DNA of 11,494 nucleotides. It comes from DATLWR01 sp035576205 (lineage in GTDB: Bacteria; Pseudomonadota; Zetaproteobacteria; Mariprofundales; Mariprofundaceae). This document shows positions 1 to 7,196 of the stretch, in pieces. Every line of letters begins with the position of its first letter. Position 1 is the stretch's first letter. Below the pieces are notes generated by a model, which saw nothing but the letters and a program-made list of their open reading frames with translations, was not told the DNA's origin and did not search any database. A program made the position numbers and the translations under genes. The stretch spans positions 1 through 11,494 of the forward strand of contig DATLWR010000139.1 in assembly GCA_035576205.1 (NCBI GenBank). The letters are read 5' to 3'.

Positions 1-209
1 CCGACGGCCACGACGGAGCCGGCCGGCGACAGGATCTTGTGCAGCACGCCCTCGTCGACGACCTCCATCTCCATGGTCGCCTTGTCGGTCTCCACCTCGG
101 CCAGCACGTCACCGGACGAGAGCGTATCGCCCTCCTTCTTCAGCCAGCGGGCGATCTTGCCCTCCGTCATCGTCGGCGACAGCTGGGTCATGAACACATC
201 AATCGGCAT
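1..209 (-). CDS. pdhC: Pyruvate dehydrogenase E2 (dihydrolipoamide acetyltransferase), N-terminal part, cut by window edge
   Basis: Only the first 69 codons are present. They form a typical lipoyl domain: the protein starts MPIDVFMTQLSPTMTEGKIA, and residues 40-46 read ETDKATM, with Lys43 as the expected lipoylation site. In the E2 family this swinging arm carries the acetyl group from E1 to the acyltransferase core, which makes acetyl-CoA; that core must lie beyond the left edge. The start ATG (complement of 207-209) is preceded by a modest GGGGAAA ribosome site. It follows pdhB by 59 bp in the same direction, so the order is pdhA-pdhB-pdhC, as in alpha2beta2-type complexes. A 2-oxoacid dehydrogenase E2 of another specificity is possible in principle, but the neighbouring E1 genes point to pyruvate. 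Confidence 0.9.
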   Translation of the reverse strand, partial: MPIDVFMTQLSPTMTEGKIARWLKKEGDTLSSGDVLAEVETDKATMEMEVVDEGVLHKILSPAGSVVAV

Positions 210-268
210 GTTGTTTCCCCGTTCCCTAATACGTTAGGCGGCCCCAACCGGGGCCGCATGAATCCTGC
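210..268 (-). promoter_or_regulatory. pdhB-pdhC intercistronic double hairpin
   Basis: The 59-bp gap between pdhB and pdhC holds a perfect 8-bp inverted repeat with a 4-base loop (GCGGCCCC at 238-245, GGGGCCGC at 250-257). Beside it is a second, weaker 5-bp inverted repeat (CCTAA 225-229, TTAGG 234-238). In the transcript (minus strand) the strong hairpin comes first and is not followed by a T-run, so it does not look like an intrinsic terminator. An mRNA-stability or processing hairpin that sets E1 and E2 levels apart is plausible but inferred. Confidence 0.5.
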
Positions 269-1246
269 TCAGGCGCGGTTAGTGACCACGCGTGCGGCTT
301 CCACAATCTCGGCGACGCTCGGCAGCGTCATGCGCTCGAGATTGGCGGCATAGGCCATCGGCACATCCTTGCCGGTGACACGCGCCACCGGGGCATCGAG
401 ATCGTCGAAACCCTTCTCCATGATGCGGGCCGAAATCTCGGCGCCGATACCCGCAAAGCGCCAGCCTTCCTCGACCACCACGCAGCGGTTGGTCTTGGCG
501 ACCGATCCCAGGATCGTCGCCTCGTCGAGCGGACGGATGGTGCGCGGATCGATCACTTCGGCATCGATACCCTGCTTGGCGAGCTCGGCTGCCGCCTCCA
601 GCGCGAAGCCGGTCATGCGCGAATGCGCCACGATGGTGACATCCTTGCCCGGCCGCTTCACGTCGGCCTTGCCGAGCGGAATGATGTATTCGCCGTCCGG
701 CACCTCGCCGACGTCGCCGTAGTTGATCTCGTTCTCGATGAAGCAGACGGTATCGTTGTCGCGGATCGCCGCCTTCAACAGGCCCTTGGCGTCTGCCGGG
801 TTGGACGGCATCACCACCTTCAGGCCCGGCACGTTGGCCATCCAGTTCTCCAGCGCCTGCGAATGCTGCGAGCCGACGCGCGCCGCCGAACCGCCGGCAC
901 CGCGGAACACCATCGGGCAGCTGTACTGGCCGCCGGACATGTACTTCATCTTGGCCGCGGCATTGACGATCTGGTCCAGCGCCAGGATGGCGAAGTTCCA
1001 GGTCATGAACTCGATGATCGGGCGCAGGCCGGCCATGGAGGCGCCGACGCCGAGACCGGCAAAGCCCAGCTCGGTAATCGGCGTATCGATCACACGCTTC
1101 GGGCCGAACTTCTCCAGCATGCCCTGGCTGACCTTGTAGGCGCCGTTGTACTCGGCCACTTCCTCACCCATCAGGAAAACGCGATTGTCGCGCTCCATCT
1201 CCTCGCACATCGCCTGATTCAGTGCTTCACGATACGTGATCTTCAT
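269..1246 (-). CDS. pdhB: Pyruvate dehydrogenase E1 component, beta subunit
   Basis: A 325-residue E1 beta subunit. With E1 alpha it forms the alpha2beta2 thiamine-diphosphate enzyme that decarboxylates pyruvate and acetylates the lipoyl arm of E2. Recognisable family blocks are MKITYREALNQAM at the start, GEEVAEYNGAYKVSQG (27-42, including the cofactor-binding glutamates), DTPITELGFAGLGVGASM (54-71), the SQHSQ segment (126-130) and the C-terminal transketolase domain with VIDPRTIRPLD (231-241). The chosen start lies 5 bp after the pdhA stop, which implies translational coupling; an upstream in-frame extension merely overlaps pdhA in another frame. The length matches E1 beta proteins that lack the extra N-terminal lipoyl domain found in many alphaproteobacterial PdhB proteins. 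Confidence 0.96.
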   Translation of the reverse strand: MKITYREALNQAMCEEMERDNRVFLMGEEVAEYNGAYKVSQGMLEKFGPKRVIDTPITELGFAGLGVGASMAGLRPIIEFMTWNFAILALDQIVNAAAKMKYMSGGQYSCPMVFRGAGGSAARVGSQHSQALENWMANVPGLKVVMPSNPADAKGLLKAAIRDNDTVCFIENEINYGDVGEVPDGEYIIPLGKADVKRPGKDVTIVAHSRMTGFALEAAAELAKQGIDAEVIDPRTIRPLDEATILGSVAKTNRCVVVEEGWRFAGIGAEISARIMEKGFDDLDAPVARVTGKDVPMAYAANLERMTLPSVAEIVEAARVVTNRA

Positions 1247-1251
1247 GTTCT

Positions 1252-2313
1252 TCAGCCCACCTTGCCGGGATAAGGATATGCGCCCTCGATCGGGTCGGAG
1301 TAGACGTCGGTCCACAGCTCGGACGGATCGGGCTCGGGCTGCGCCTCGGCATCTTTCGCCACGGTGTTGACCTCTTTCTTGATCTCCTTGTCCTTCTCCT
1401 TGAAGTGCTCCTCGGTGGCGAGGCCGGCATCGATCATCTGCTGCTGCAGGCGTGCGATCGGATCGCGGCCGGTACGCCACTCGTCCACCTCTTCGCGGGT
1501 GCGGTAGGTGGCGGGATCGGACATCGAGTGGCCGCGGTAACGGTAGGTGACAGCCTCGACGAGGATCGGACCCTCGCCGGAGCGGGCATGCTCCAGCGCC
1601 TCGGTCATGTGCTTCTCGACCGCCAGCACGTCCATGCCGTCGATCTGCATGCCCGGAATCTTGAAGGAGATGCCGCGCTTGAAGAGGTGCGTCTCGGCGG
1701 AGGCGCGGTTCAGCGCCGTACCCATGGCGTACTGGTTATTCTCGATCACGAAAACGATCGGCAGCTTCCACAGTGCGGCCATATTGAAGGATTCGTAGAC
1801 GCCACCCTGGTTGATGCCGCCGTCACCCATGATGCACATGGTCACGCGGCCGTCGTCCTTGTACCAGCTGGAGAAACCGAAGCCGAGGCCGATCGGCACC
1901 TGCTCGCCGACGATGCCGTTACCGCCGGCGAAGTTCTTGTCGATGTCGAACATGTGCATCGAGCCGCCCTTGCCCTTGACGATACCGCCGGCACGGCCGA
2001 GCAGCTCGGCCATCACCGCCGTTGGGTCGGAGCCGCGGGCCAGGATATGGCCGTGGTCGCGGTAGCTGGTCATCATGTAGTCGGTCGGCTGGGCGGCGTG
2101 CTCCATGCCCACGCAGACGGCCTCCTGGCCGTTGCACAGGTGACAGAAGCCGCCGATCTTCTTCAGGCCGTAGAGCTGGCCCGCCTTTTCCTCAAAACGA
2201 CGGATAAACAACATGGAGTCGTGCATCGCGTGCAGGGTGTCGACGTCATACGACCGACCCTCGAACTCCAGTCCCTTCGCGGACTTGGCCGCTTGCTTCT
2301 GCTTGGCAGACAT
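1252..2313 (-). CDS. pdhA: Pyruvate dehydrogenase E1 component, alpha subunit
   Basis: A 353-residue E1 alpha subunit, the thiamine-diphosphate-binding half of the pyruvate dehydrogenase E1 heterotetramer. The ThDP motif is visible as GDGGINQG (163-170) followed by ENNQYAMGT (191-199). Other family blocks are GFCHLCNGQEA (55-65), the YRDHGHILARG segment (84-94) and the loop YRYRGHSMSDPATYR (257-271), which in mitochondrial homologues is the phosphorylated loop. The ATG at 2313 was chosen over an in-frame ATG at 2334 because an AGGGGGG ribosome site (2317-2323) lies just before it and the shorter protein starts like its relatives (MSAKQKQ). It is the first gene of the pdh operon. The last ~50 residues are charged and hydrophilic. 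Confidence 0.96.
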   Translation of the reverse strand: MSAKQKQAAKSAKGLEFEGRSYDVDTLHAMHDSMLFIRRFEEKAGQLYGLKKIGGFCHLCNGQEAVCVGMEHAAQPTDYMMTSYRDHGHILARGSDPTAVMAELLGRAGGIVKGKGGSMHMFDIDKNFAGGNGIVGEQVPIGLGFGFSSWYKDDGRVTMCIMGDGGINQGGVYESFNMAALWKLPIVFVIENNQYAMGTALNRASAETHLFKRGISFKIPGMQIDGMDVLAVEKHMTEALEHARSGEGPILVEAVTYRYRGHSMSDPATYRTREEVDEWRTGRDPIARLQQQMIDAGLATEEHFKEKDKEIKKEVNTVAKDAEAQPEPDPSELWTDVYSDPIEGAYPYPGKVG

Positions 2314-2346
2314 GGTCCCCCCTGTAGTAGGCAATCCAGGCGACGA

Positions 2347-2375
2347 ATCATGCCCGAGCCGTACCCGCGCGGCAA
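2347..2375 (-). promoter_or_regulatory. Candidate sigma70-type promoter for the pdh operon
   Basis: On the minus strand, TTGCCG (complement of 2370-2375) and CATGAT (complement of 2347-2352) stand 17 bp apart. Each matches four of the six consensus bases. The site is 34 bp upstream of the pdhA start, in the 181-bp gap shared with the divergent cNMP-binding gene. Found by eye; moderate to low certainty. Confidence 0.35.
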
Positions 2376-2438
2376 CAACAGCCCCGGGAATTTCGCTATA
2401 TTCCGGCTTTGGCGATTCAGGTCACAGCATTGGCGGAC

Positions 2439-2468
2439 TTGAAATTCCAGCGTTTTTGGGGTTATCTG
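2439..2468 (+). promoter_or_regulatory. Weak candidate promoter for the cNMP-binding/def pair
   Basis: TTGAAA (2439-2444) followed after 18 bp by TATCTG (2463-2468) is the best plus-strand promoter-like pair upstream of the gene starting at 2495. The -10 match is poor (three of six). The rest of the divergent gap shows no clear operator. Confidence 0.22.
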
Positions 2469-2494
2469 TCCGGCAGGACGACGCGGAGGCAATA

Positions 2495-3256
2495 ATGGCG
2501 CGGATTCTCCCATTCAAGGAAGGCGACACCCTTATCGCACAGGGCGACGAGGATACCGGTGCCTACCTGATCCAGAGCGGCTGGGTGCAGGTACGGCGCA
2601 AGAAACCGGGCGGCGCCATCGACACCTTTACGCTCGGACCGGGGGAGATCATCGGCGAACTCGGGCTGGCGGGACTGGTCAGCAGCCGCACCGCCACCGT
2701 CACCGCGCTGACCGACGGCGATGTCGAGATCATCGACCGCGGCGCACTGATCCGTCTCGTGAACGGCCCCGGCAACCGCCTGACCCCGCTGCTCGCCGCA
2801 CTGTTCTCGCGTCTGCGCATGGCGCTGGCCAACGAGGGTGACGAAACGCAACTCGACGACACCATGGTCATGTATGCCAAGCTGGAAGGACTCAACCATC
2901 CCGCCAGGCAAGCGCTGTGCAACCAGCCACGCATGATCACCCGGCTGCCATGGGTTTTCGGTGCGCACATGCCGCCGCTAAGCGTCACCGACCTGTTCCG
3001 CCAGCAACAACCGGCCGATGTAGTGCTGACCAGCAGCGGCAAGGCCATTCGCGAACATCACCTCTGCATCGAGGCCGTGGAGTCGGGCGGCCTGCAATTG
3101 CGACTGATGCATTTCGGCGACTTCTGCGAGCTGGACGATACCCGTATCGGCTACGGCAAAACCGAAACCATCGTGCCGTTGCCGCGCGGCAAGCATACGC
3201 TGGCCTTCGGCGACCAGACCAACCCTTACCGTTTCAGCCTGCAGGTACTGATCTGA
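2495..3256 (+). CDS. Cyclic nucleotide-binding domain protein without DNA-binding domain
   Basis: A 253-residue protein. Residues 1-~110 form a cNMP-binding (CRP/PKA regulatory-type) beta-roll: FKEGDTLIAQGDEDTGAYLI leads into the phosphate-binding cassette GEIIGELGLAG..SSRTATV (50-69), with Glu55 and Arg65 in the positions that contact cyclic nucleotide in this fold. No helix-turn-helix follows, so it is not a classical CRP/FNR regulator. The C-terminal ~100 residues look beta-rich and end in a hydrophobic strand; I do not recognise this part (an FHA-like sandwich is one possibility). The start at 2495 is set by GGAGG at 2485-2489; an in-frame extension upstream lacks a ribosome site and family similarity. 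def follows after 16 bp, so the two are probably co-transcribed. The ligand and output are unknown. Confidence 0.8.
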   Translation: MARILPFKEGDTLIAQGDEDTGAYLIQSGWVQVRRKKPGGAIDTFTLGPGEIIGELGLAGLVSSRTATVTALTDGDVEIIDRGALIRLVNGPGNRLTPLLAALFSRLRMALANEGDETQLDDTMVMYAKLEGLNHPARQALCNQPRMITRLPWVFGAHMPPLSVTDLFRQQQPADVVLTSSGKAIREHHLCIEAVESGGLQLRLMHFGDFCELDDTRIGYGKTETIVPLPRGKHTLAFGDQTNPYRFSLQVLI

Positions 3257-3272
3257 GCCCGGATTTCCGCTG

Positions 3273-3812
3273 ATGGCTGTCCGCGATGTCCTGCGCATGG
3301 GAGATGCGCGACTGCTGGAGCGGGCTGCCGAGGTTTCCCGCTTCAACAGCCCCGAACTCCTCGACCTCGTCGCCGACCTGCGCGATACCATGGCTGCGCT
3401 CGATGGCGTCGGCCTCGCTGCGCCCCAGATCGGCATCCATTCACGGGTGGTCGTATTCGGGATTGATCGCAATCCCCGCTATCCCGATGCCGAACCGGTA
3501 CCGCAAACCGTGCTGGTGAACCCGGTCATTACGCCGTTATCCGAGGAAAAGAACGACGGCTGGGAGGGCTGCCTGAGCCTGCCGGGGCTGCGCGGCCTGG
3601 TGCCGCGCTTCGAGCATATCCGTTACACAGGCTTCGATGAGCTCGGCCATGCCATCGATCGCGAGGCGCACGGGTTTCACGCCCGCGTCGTGCAACACGA
3701 ATGCGACCATCTGGACGGCATTCTCTATCCGATGCGCATGAAGGATCTGAGCCGTTTCGGTTTTACCGATCTGCTGTTTCCGGCTCCGTCGGCATCGCCG
3801 CCGGAGGAATAG
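3273..3812 (+). CDS. def: Peptide deformylase
   Basis: A 179-residue metalloenzyme that removes the formyl group from the N-terminal methionine of new proteins as they leave the ribosome. All three signature motifs are intact: GVGLAAPQ (45-52, Gln52), EGCLS (98-102, metal ligand Cys100) and QHECDH (141-146, ligands His142 and His146, catalytic Glu143). The beginning MAVRDVLRMGD is typical of the family, which supports the ATG at 3273 although its ribosome site is weak; translation may rely on coupling to the gene 16 bp upstream. Its last 88 bp overlap the 3' end of the convergent DUF2167-like gene. Whether the genome carries a second def, beside fmt, cannot be told from this window. Confidence 0.96.
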   Translation: MAVRDVLRMGDARLLERAAEVSRFNSPELLDLVADLRDTMAALDGVGLAAPQIGIHSRVVVFGIDRNPRYPDAEPVPQTVLVNPVITPLSEEKNDGWEGCLSLPGLRGLVPRFEHIRYTGFDELGHAIDREAHGFHARVVQHECDHLDGILYPMRMKDLSRFGFTDLLFPAPSASPPEE

Positions 3813-4795
3813 GACGAAGCTTCCGCAGCGACAGGTTCGCAAGCCTGCGCGACATCCTGTCTGCCGGCCCGCTTTCGCACCCAGATTTTCTTGCCCATGA
3901 TTCCCATACCGGCCGCCATAGCCACGCCGATGGCTTTCGCGAACTTGGTAAAGAAGGAAGCGATGAGGGCAAGCAGCCCGAGCTTCTGCGCGGCCACGCC
4001 CGCTACCAGCGCCGCAAGCCCGAATCCCGCTGCCTTGTCGATATTCGCATCGAAATCGTCGTACCGGTCTCCCGACCTGAACGAGAGGTCGGCCGCAAGC
4101 AGATGTGCGACGGGCTTGAGCCTGTCTGCCACCGACAACGCCGTGACGAGGTTCATGCTGACATAGCCCGACCGGCCAAGGGCTATGATGTTGTAGTTGA
4201 TGCTATGGTCCGCATCTTTCAATTCCGCCTTGTTGCGGGAAGAGACCGCCCAGACCAGCTGATGTGTCACCGGGTCATAGCGGGGCTTCTCGACCCAGTC
4301 GAGCACCTCGACCTCCGGCGTGCCGCGGGCACGGCGGCTCTCATTGGCATCCTCCGTGATCGACCGGATATTGGTCAGCAGATAATGGTCGTCCCAATGG
4401 TTGGTGTCGTTGTCCTCGATGTGCCCGGAACCGACATAGTTCACGATGATGCACCAGTTCGAACGTTGCGCAGTTGTCGGGAAGATCATTCCCTGCAAGC
4501 CGCTGCCGGCGGGATTGCCCATGGCCTGCATGAGTTGCCGTGCCTGCGTGGCAGGCACGAAACCGAAACCGGCGGGCAGCCTGAGCACTGCCTGGTCCGC
4601 TATGGCGATTTCGGCAGGCCCTTTTTGCATCGCCGCCCCGGCTGACCGGTATGCCGCCTGCAGTACCGCCTGTGAATGATGGATTCCTGTGATGGCATTT
4701 TCCGCCGCCCCGGCAAACATCGTCGGCGCCATGAACAGCTGGATCCCCGCCAAGACGGCAAAGGCCCAGCGGGATATACGGGTCGCTCGCATCAT
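3725..4795 (-). CDS. Exported, membrane-anchored DUF2167-type protein
   Basis: A 356-residue protein with a signal peptide (residues 1-~31: basic MMRATR, then a hydrophobic stretch, ending near FAGAA). A periplasmic-type region follows with the blocks I recall from DUF2167 proteins: KGPAEIAIADQAVLRLPAGF (58-77), NWCIIVNYVGSGHIEDND, HWDDHYLL, NIRSITEDANESRRARG and EVEVLDWVEKPRYD (about 113-174), then INYNIIALGRSGYVSMNLV. A hydrophobic segment (~255-303, ALVAGVAAQKLGLLALIA and a second stretch) should anchor it in the membrane. The family's function is unknown. Two adjacent ATGs (4795, 4792) follow AGGAGG; the second has the better spacing. The last ~45 residues are a polar tail whose end runs antisense into def, an odd extension beyond the anchor. 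It is transcribed alone, divergently from the yciH-like gene. Confidence 0.82.
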   Translation of the reverse strand: MMRATRISRWAFAVLAGIQLFMAPTMFAGAAENAITGIHHSQAVLQAAYRSAGAAMQKGPAEIAIADQAVLRLPAGFGFVPATQARQLMQAMGNPAGSGLQGMIFPTTAQRSNWCIIVNYVGSGHIEDNDTNHWDDHYLLTNIRSITEDANESRRARGTPEVEVLDWVEKPRYDPVTHQLVWAVSSRNKAELKDADHSINYNIIALGRSGYVSMNLVTALSVADRLKPVAHLLAADLSFRSGDRYDDFDANIDKAAGFGLAALVAGVAAQKLGLLALIASFFTKFAKAIGVAMAAGMGIMGKKIWVRKRAGRQDVAQACEPVAAEASSYSSGGDADGAGNSRSVKPKRLRSFMRIG

Positions 4796-4894
4796 CTCCT
4801 CCTGTCCGACAATCCTGTGAAGGCGTCGAAAGGCCTGGTATTCGCGCTTCCATGGCGGCCAGAACCGGCGACATTAATGCCGCGGAAACTCCGA

Positions 4895-4924
4895 ATTATA
4901 TAAACCAGGTCACAAAAAGGGCAA
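4895..4924 (-). promoter_or_regulatory. Candidate sigma70 promoter for the DUF2167-type gene
   Basis: On the minus strand a perfect TATAAT (complement of 4895-4900) has TTGCCC (complement of 4919-4924, four of six) 18 bp upstream. It sits in an AT-rich island of the otherwise GC-rich divergent gap, about 100 bp before the start codon, so the leader would be roughly 90 nt. No comparably good plus-strand promoter for the yciH-like gene was seen in this gap. Confidence 0.5.
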
Positions 4925-4992
4925 AATATCCCTGGAATATGACAACTCCATGTATCGCTTGCGGGAACAGATGCCGGCGCAATACTTCGCCC

Positions 4993-5358
4993 ATGAACGA
5001 CGATCGCAGACTGGTCTACTCCACCGAATTCGGCAGCCTCGGCAAGCCGATGGGGGGAGACAAAAAGAAGAAGGGCAAGTCACAGCCCCCGCAAGCCCCG
5101 GCCATCAAGAACCCCGCCAAGCAGGGCGTACGCATCCGCCGCGAATCGAAGGGACGGGGCGGCAAGAATGTCTGCGTGATCGACGGCCTGGCACTCTCCG
5201 ACGACAAACTCAGGGAACTGCTGAAAAAGCTGAAGAACCAGCTCGGTACCGGCGGCGCCGTCAAGGACGGTTGCATCGAGATCCAGGGCGACCACCGCGA
5301 CAAGTTGCTGATGCTGCTCGACAAGGAAGGGATCAAGGCCAAGCTCGCCGGCGGCTGA
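4993..5358 (+). CDS. yciH: SUI1/eIF1-like translation factor, YciH type
   Basis: A 121-residue protein of the bacterial SUI1 (YciH) family, homologous to eukaryotic eIF1. In E. coli, YciH is linked to initiation fidelity and translation control under stress. The N-terminal RLVYSTEFGSLGKP (6-19) is typical of the family. A lysine/proline-rich linker (23-42) follows, then the SUI1 fold with VRIRRESKGRGGKNVCVIDG (46-65), GTGGAVKDGCIEIQGDHRDK (85-104) and the final KAKLAGG. The ATG at 4993 was chosen because family members begin just before RLVYSTE; no good ribosome site precedes it. An open frame runs upstream to 4852 and contains cysteines, but it is probably not translated. Confidence 0.9.
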   Translation: MNDDRRLVYSTEFGSLGKPMGGDKKKKGKSQPPQAPAIKNPAKQGVRIRRESKGRGGKNVCVIDGLALSDDKLRELLKKLKNQLGTGGAVKDGCIEIQGDHRDKLLMLLDKEGIKAKLAGG

Positions 5359-5433
5359 TGTCATGAATCTGCCGCAGCCCTGACCCTGGCCTGCCACACA
5401 ACTGACCCGAACCTGACACCAAGCCGACCTACG

Positions 5434-5455
5434 GTGCCGCAAACTGGCACGGAGG
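5434..5455 (+). promoter_or_regulatory. olsB: Hairpin abutting the olsB ribosome-binding site
   Basis: GTGCC (5434-5438) and GGCAC (5446-5450) form a 5-bp stem with a 7-base loop, directly followed by the strong ribosome site GGAGG (5451-5455). The first possible TTG (5456) touches this site with no spacing. The second TTG (5462) has 6 bases of spacing and is therefore the likely start. No ATG start exists nearby in frame. Confidence 0.5.
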
Positions 5456-5461
5456 TTGACC

Positions 5462-6259
5462 TTGGCCTATACGACTTCGAATCTGCAACCCAAACCGCTG
5501 GCCCCGGCTCGGCCGGCGCGCGAGAAACCCCGCCTCGTCGTCGAACTCGCCCGCAACGAGCACGACATCGTCGCTTCCCAGAAGTTGCGCTACGAAATCT
5601 TCGCCCGCGAATCGGGGGCCTTGCTGCACAATACCATCCCCGGTGTCGATCACGATCGCTTCGATCCGTTCTGCCAGCACATGCTGGTACGCGATGAGTC
5701 GACCAACGACATCGTCGCCTCCACCCGCATCCTGACCGACGAAGCCGCAAGAAAGGCCGGCGGCTTCTATTCCGGCTCCGAATTCGATCTCTCCGCCGTG
5801 CTGGCGTTGCCCGGTCGCAAGATGGAGATCGGCCGCACCTGCGTACATGCGGATTATCGCAACGGTTCGGCCATCACCATGCTGTGGAACGGCCTCGCCG
5901 AATACCTGCTCGGCCACAGGTTCGACTACCTGATGGGCTGCGCGAGCATCTGCCTGAGGGATGGCGGCATGCAGGCGCAGACGATCATGCGCGACATCCG
6001 CGCCAACGCCCTGACCGAACCCGACTGCCGCGTCACCCCGCTGCTGCCGTTCCCGGCGCACCCCGTAGCGGCCGACCTCAAGCCTCAGATGCCGCCGCTG
6101 CTGAAAGCCTATCTGCGCGTGGGCGCCAAGATCGGCGGCGAACCCTTCTGGGACAAGGACTTCAATGTCGCTGACGTCTTCGTGCTGCTGCCGGTTGCGG
6201 CACTCGAGGCGCGTTACGCCCGCCACTTCATCGGCCGCCGCCAAGAGCAACCGGCATGA
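5462..6259 (+). CDS. olsB: L-ornithine N-alpha-acyltransferase (ornithine lipid synthesis, first step)
   Basis: A 265-residue GNAT-like acyltransferase of the OlsB family. It transfers a 3-hydroxyacyl chain from acyl-ACP to the alpha-amino group of ornithine, giving lyso-ornithine lipid. Visible family blocks are ASQKLRYEIFARE (38-50), ASTRIL (86-91), MEIGRTCVHADYRNG (121-135), the YLMGCASI segment (156-163) and the C-terminal LKAYLRVGAKIGGEP (214-228) with FNVADVFVLL (234-243). The start is a TTG at 5462, placed by GGAGG. Its stop overlaps the start of olsA in an ATGA quartet (6256-6259), so the two are translated together. Ornithine lipids are phosphorus-free membrane lipids often made under phosphate limitation; no Pho box was recognised upstream by eye. 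Confidence 0.9.
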   Translation: MAYTTSNLQPKPLAPARPAREKPRLVVELARNEHDIVASQKLRYEIFARESGALLHNTIPGVDHDRFDPFCQHMLVRDESTNDIVASTRILTDEAARKAGGFYSGSEFDLSAVLALPGRKMEIGRTCVHADYRNGSAITMLWNGLAEYLLGHRFDYLMGCASICLRDGGMQAQTIMRDIRANALTEPDCRVTPLLPFPAHPVAADLKPQMPPLLKAYLRVGAKIGGEPFWDKDFNVADVFVLLPVAALEARYARHFIGRRQEQPA

Positions 6260-7131
6260 TCGCCCGGCTGCGCCAGATCTGGCGTGCCGGCAGAATTGTG
6301 GTGCATATCCTGGCGGCATTCCCGCTCGCCATCCTTTTCCTGCCACTGAAGCAAAAACGGCACAGCGCCTTCCAGCAGCGCCTGATCGCCTGGTGGCTCG
6401 CCGACCTGTGCCGCATCATGCATGTACGCATGTGCATCCGGGGCAAGCCGGTGAGTGAACCGGCCCTGCTCGTCGCCAACCATATCTCCTGGCTCGACAT
6501 CCCGCTGCTGGCCTCTGCCTGGCAGGGGCGCTTCCTCTCCAAGGCCGATGTGGCGGAGTGGCCGGTGATCGGCTGGCTGTTGCGCCGCACCGGCACGCTC
6601 CTGATCCGTCGCGGTGCCCGGCGTGGCGCGGAACAGGCGATCGACGACATCTCCCGCACCCTGCAGAACAGCGAAAGCGTCTGCCTCTTTCCCGAAGGCA
6701 CCACCACGAACGGCGACCGGGTACTGCGCTTCCATCCTCGCCTGTTCCAGGCCGCCTGTCGTACCGCCGCCCTCGTGCAGCCGGTGATGCTGCGCTATCC
6801 GGAAGCGGCGGGACTCAGCGCAACAGTACCGTTTATCGGCGATGACGAATTCGTATCGCACCTGTTACAGCTACTGCGCCAACCCGAAATCGAGGCCGAA
6901 CTGGTCTTCCTGCCCGCCCTGGATGCCGCCGGCCAGCTTCCCGACCATCTCGCCGACGCCGCCCACGCCATGATCAGCTGGGCGCTGAATCCCCGTCTTG
7001 TCAGCAAGCCTGCCGAGCTGCCGATCATAACCGGCAGTACCGGCTCCGACCCCCGCTACCACGCCGTCTACACCGGCAACGGCCCGACCCTGCGCCAGCC
7101 GGCGCACGCCGATACACCAGCCCTGAACTGA
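6256..7131 (+). CDS. olsA: Lyso-ornithine lipid O-acyltransferase (PlsC-type, second step)
   Basis: A 291-residue 1-acylglycerol-3-phosphate-acyltransferase-type enzyme. A hydrophobic N-terminal segment (14-30) should anchor it to the inner membrane. The acyltransferase signature NHISWLD (75-81) gives the HX4D catalytic pair (His76, Asp81), and FPEGTTTNG (145-153) is the acceptor/phosphate motif. The 4-bp overlap with olsB is the main reason to assign OlsA, which acylates the 3-hydroxyl of lyso-ornithine lipid, rather than general PlsC. Some OlsA proteins also act on lysophosphatidic acid, so dual activity is possible. The last ~45 residues, from about position 245, are low in known motifs and rich in Pro, Thr and Ala. 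Confidence 0.87.
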   Translation: MIARLRQIWRAGRIVVHILAAFPLAILFLPLKQKRHSAFQQRLIAWWLADLCRIMHVRMCIRGKPVSEPALLVANHISWLDIPLLASAWQGRFLSKADVAEWPVIGWLLRRTGTLLIRRGARRGAEQAIDDISRTLQNSESVCLFPEGTTTNGDRVLRFHPRLFQAACRTAALVQPVMLRYPEAAGLSATVPFIGDDEFVSHLLQLLRQPEIEAELVFLPALDAAGQLPDHLADAAHAMISWALNPRLVSKPAELPIITGSTGSDPRYHAVYTGNGPTLRQPAHADTPALN

Positions 7132-7135
7132 GCGA

Positions 7136-7162
7136 CTGGCAGGCTGACCGGCCGAGTGCCAG
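7136..7162 (+). other. Weak hairpin after olsA
   Basis: CTGGCA (7136-7141) pairs with TGCCAG (7157-7162), leaving a 15-base loop that can itself form a small GGC/GCC stem. No T-run follows, so intrinsic termination of the ols transcript is doubtful. The right arm contains GAGTGCC, which resembles a CIRCE half-site. Confidence 0.3.
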
Positions 7163-7196
7163 AAAGCTGTTGACTTCCCCCCACCGCTTCGCACCA

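Noticed and set aside
238..257. Strong hairpin between pdhB and pdhC as an intrinsic terminator
   Set aside because: On the transcribed strand no T-run follows the stem, and pdhC must still be expressed downstream.
1405..2442. Plus-strand frame (345 codons) across pdhA
   Set aside because: It is a histidine- and alanine-rich shadow of the pdhA coding strand without recognisable motifs or ribosome site.
4852..4992. Cysteine-containing N-terminal extension of the YciH-like protein (CIACGNRC)
   Set aside because: The family begins just before RLVYSTE at 4993. The upstream frame overlaps the divergent promoter region and has no ribosome site, so a metal-binding extension is unlikely.
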